Positions 5,423-7,116 of a stretch of 7,116 bases of DNA are shown here, in pieces. A program made the translations under genes and the position numbers. Below the pieces are notes generated by a model. It was given only the letters and a program-made list of their open reading frames with translations. It was not told the DNA's origin and did no database searches. This stretch comes from an uncultured bacterium (GTDB lineage: Bacteria > Bacteroidota > Bacteroidia > Bacteroidales > Paludibacteraceae), in the NCBI GenBank assembly GCA_947074225.1, contig CAMTOX010000093.1, forward strand, positions 1 through 7,116, given 5' to 3'. The first letter of the stretch is position 1. Each line of letters begins with the position of its first letter.

Positions 5423-5476
5423 GTATAAAAATAATATCCCTGAACTCACATGAGTTCAGGGATATTATTTTTATAC
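5423..5476. terminator. Bidirectional terminator with a 26-bp perfect stem
   Basis: Bases 5423-5448 are perfectly complementary to 5451-5476, leaving only CA between the arms, so the real loop would open a few bases wider. The core is CCCTGAACTCA with its complement TGAGTTCAGGG. The outer stem is A-rich on one side and T-rich on the other, giving a U-rich tail in both directions. It lies 10 bp after the YkgJ-type gene and 50 bp from the end of the convergent gene. Confidence 0.93.
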
Positions 5477-5487
5477 GTTCAATATTA

Positions 5488-5511
5488 TTTCACAATAGTG
5501 TTATTGTGAAA
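5488..5511. repeat. Second perfect hairpin in the convergent gap
   Basis: TTTCACAATA (5488-5497) pairs fully with TATTGTGAAA (5502-5511) around a GTGT loop. It lies 15 bp beyond the stop of the minus-strand gene and 11 bp from the longer terminator. No strong T run follows on either strand, so alone it is a poor intrinsic terminator. It could stabilise the 3' end of the minus-strand mRNA. Confidence 0.6.
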
Positions 5512-5526
5512 GAATCGCTTTTGCAA

Positions 5527-7068
5527 CTATTTACGAATAACAGGTGTACCTACACAACCATTTGGAAATGGTATTCTTATGAGTTGACACAAGGTTGGTA
5601 CTATATCTTCCAACATCGGCTCCTTAGTAAACTTACTTTTATCAATGCCATAGAATATTATGGGAATGTTATTTGTAATAAAGGAGGTCACACCAATAGG
5701 TCTATCTAAATGGTCTGTTTCATACCATCCAGGAAGAAGATTAAAGACCACATCGCCCGAACGATTCTTGAAATATGAGTTACGCATTTGAGCCAATCGG
5801 TCATTATCTACATTGGCAACTTTTTGTAATGCGCGCGATGAGTAGGCCGAATGCACCCCTTCAAACTCTAATAAGAATTGCGCGGTAAACTCTTCAATAT
5901 CCTCCAGCTTAATGTTGTTATCCTCAATAAGTTTCTTGTTAAAATAGAGTTGACGTGCATAATAGCCATCTATCCAACGTCCTTGACCATACACTGCCAT
6001 TAAATAGGAGTTTAAAATTGCCATAGTACGGTACGGGTTAAAGTTACCTGTAGGAATACGCATTTGCGACAAATACTCTCGCGAACGGTGCTCTTGATGG
6101 TTTGTTGTCACTGCAACTACTGCATTCTTTAATCCAATGGTAATATCAATCACATCAAGAATTTCTGCCAAAGTACGGTCCAACTTAATATACATATCCT
6201 CGGTCTCAGCACAAGGGCCATATCCGGTAAAGTTACTATTGGCATTTAAAGTTAAGGCAAGTAGGTCGGTAATATCGTCATAACCCATCTTTCCGTCGCG
6301 AATGGTGCGTGTCACCAACTCTTTCACCACTTGATTAACGTGAGGAGTCTGTTTAAAAGCTATCATCTGCATCTCAAAATTTTCACCGCTATCTCTCCGA
6401 TAGAAAGTAGGTTTCTGCTCTAAGAATCCACGTTGTGTAATGGCACGATATTGATAGTTATTTATATCTTTTTCCGGTTGCCAATTGGTCAACTTCCACT
6501 TACCTACTAAATCTTCTTCATTCAACTCTGCTGCCCAGCGTGGTAATCCATTGTTGTAATAAGTGGTAGTGGCTATCTCTCCCGTTAAATCGTCAATCCA
6601 TACAGCACCATCGGCCATATGCCCGCCCATCATGATAGCTTCGGCAGGGTTTAAACCTATGGCATAAACCTTACTGCGAGGGTCGGAAAGTTTTAACTCA
6701 TCGGCAATGGTAGAAGTCTGTAATGTTACCGGAGAAACAGAACGAAGACTATTTATGCCGGAGTAGTTAACATCGTCAATAACACTTACCTGCTCTTGTT
6801 TCTTATGGTTAAAGTAATACTCTGAAACAATACCATGATATAACGGATAAGAACCCGTATATAACGAAGCATAATCTGTTGCCTTGCCTGTTGTAATATA
6901 ACTACATGGGGTATTCGCAGCATAATAGCCATCGTCTATTAAACGACGGAAACCACCATAACTAAAACTTTCCCAATAACGGTCTATCAAATCAGATTGT
7001 AAACCATCAATGGTTATCATCACTACTAATTTTGGCTTATCACTAGTTTTTGCTGATACCGGAAAGGC
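5527..7068 (-). CDS. Secreted alkaline-phosphatase-superfamily protein, probably catalytically inactive; 5' end missing
   Basis: The frame stays open from the GTG at 7023 to the junction at 7068, giving 513 residues whose first 16 are AFPVSAKTSDKPKLVV. AFPVSA looks like the end of a signal peptide, so the protein is probably exported. Family landmarks of type I phosphodiesterase/PafA-like proteins are clear: ITIDGL, LYTGSYPLYHGI, GGHMADGAVWIDD, YIKLDRTLAEILDVID and IPIIFYGID. Compared from memory with PafA of Elizabethkingia, most catalytic positions differ (fragment numbering): nucleophile Thr79 is Lys62; the Lys162/Arg164 pair is Asn140/Ala142; Asp305 is Asn277; His309 is Thr281; Asp352 is Asn323; His486 is Ile458. 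The first metal Asp (Asp21) and the His after Asp352 (His324) remain. The gene is cut by adapter sequence, so it is incomplete through assembly and not through decay. The true start and promoter are not visible. The stop is TAG. Confidence 0.85.
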   Translation of the reverse strand, partial: AFPVSAKTSDKPKLVVMITIDGLQSDLIDRYWESFSYGGFRRLIDDGYYAANTPCSYITTGKATDYASLYTGSYPLYHGIVSEYYFNHKKQEQVSVIDDVNYSGINSLRSVSPVTLQTSTIADELKLSDPRSKVYAIGLNPAEAIMMGGHMADGAVWIDDLTGEIATTTYYNNGLPRWAAELNEEDLVGKWKLTNWQPEKDINNYQYRAITQRGFLEQKPTFYRRDSGENFEMQMIAFKQTPHVNQVVKELVTRTIRDGKMGYDDITDLLALTLNANSNFTGYGPCAETEDMYIKLDRTLAEILDVIDITIGLKNAVVAVTTNHQEHRSREYLSQMRIPTGNFNPYRTMAILNSYLMAVYGQGRWIDGYYARQLYFNKKLIEDNNIKLEDIEEFTAQFLLEFEGVHSAYSSRALQKVANVDNDRLAQMRNSYFKNRSGDVVFNLLPGWYETDHLDRPIGVTSFITNNIPIIFYGIDKSKFTKEPMLEDIVPTLCQLIRIPFPNGCVGTPVIRK

Positions 7069-7116
7069 AGATCGGAAGAGCGTCGTGTAGGGAAAGAGTG
7101 TAGGCTATAGTTTAGA
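7069..7116. other. Illumina TruSeq adapter read-through (not genomic)
   Basis: The sequence from 7069 begins AGATCGGAAGAGC and runs to 7101 as an exact match to the reverse complement of the TruSeq i5-side adapter. Bases 7102-7109, AGGCTATA, are the reverse complement of the TruSeq HT index D501 (TATAGCCT). Bases 7110-7116, GTTTAGA, match the adapter continuation GTGTAGA with one mismatch. This is library construct at the contig end and should be trimmed. Nothing biological should be inferred from it. Confidence 0.97.

Noticed and set aside
7021..7023. GTG at 7023 as the true start of the phosphatase-like gene.
   Set aside because: The frame continues upstream to the adapter junction and encodes what looks like the end of a signal peptide, so GTG is an internal valine codon.

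Overview
The window looks like a draft-assembly contig from a member of the Bacteroidetes, most likely Bacteroidales. Three things point there. DUF4286 and DUF4494 proteins are typical of that phylum. Intergenic regions carry the Bacteroidetes -7 promoter box (TAnnTTTG). Most genes lack a Shine-Dalgarno sequence, and base composition is AT-rich throughout. No transposon, phage, CRISPR array, tRNA or rRNA is visible, and no multi-gene defence or other novel system stands out. The content is mainly housekeeping, with a few genes that deserve attention.

Layout. On the + strand, positions 1-1491 hold the 3' part of rplU (L21), rpmA (L27) with its terminator, then a new promoter driving a DUF4286 gene and ruvC. 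A long symmetric hairpin ends this run and also serves the opposing minus-strand run. Read leftward, that run is a META-domain lipoprotein with a His/Cys-rich tail, rsmE, and a small Bor-like lipoprotein. A 282-bp divergent region (3502-3783) holds promoter boxes facing both ways, a 19-nt promoter-like motif repeated exactly 150 bp apart, and clustered TCAAAT repeats. From 3784 to 5412 the + strand carries DUF4494, a YggS/PLPBP gene and a YkgJ-type cysteine-cluster gene, probably one transcript. A 26-bp perfect hairpin separates it from a convergent, 5'-truncated gene for a secreted alkaline-phosphatase-superfamily protein.

Two results matter most. First, bases 7069-7116 are not genomic. They read as the Illumina TruSeq adapter, then the reverse complement of the D501 i5 index, then the flanking adapter with one mismatch, so the last gene is cut by an assembly artefact. 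Second, by comparison with PafA recalled from memory, that last protein keeps the fold landmarks of the family but has lost most catalytic residues (nucleophile Thr, several metal ligands, the Lys/Arg pair). It is probably a pseudoenzyme.

The genes do not form one pathway. They cover ribosome components (L21, L27), rRNA modification (RsmE), Holliday junction resolution (RuvC), PLP homeostasis (YggS), and envelope lipoproteins and secreted proteins of unknown role.
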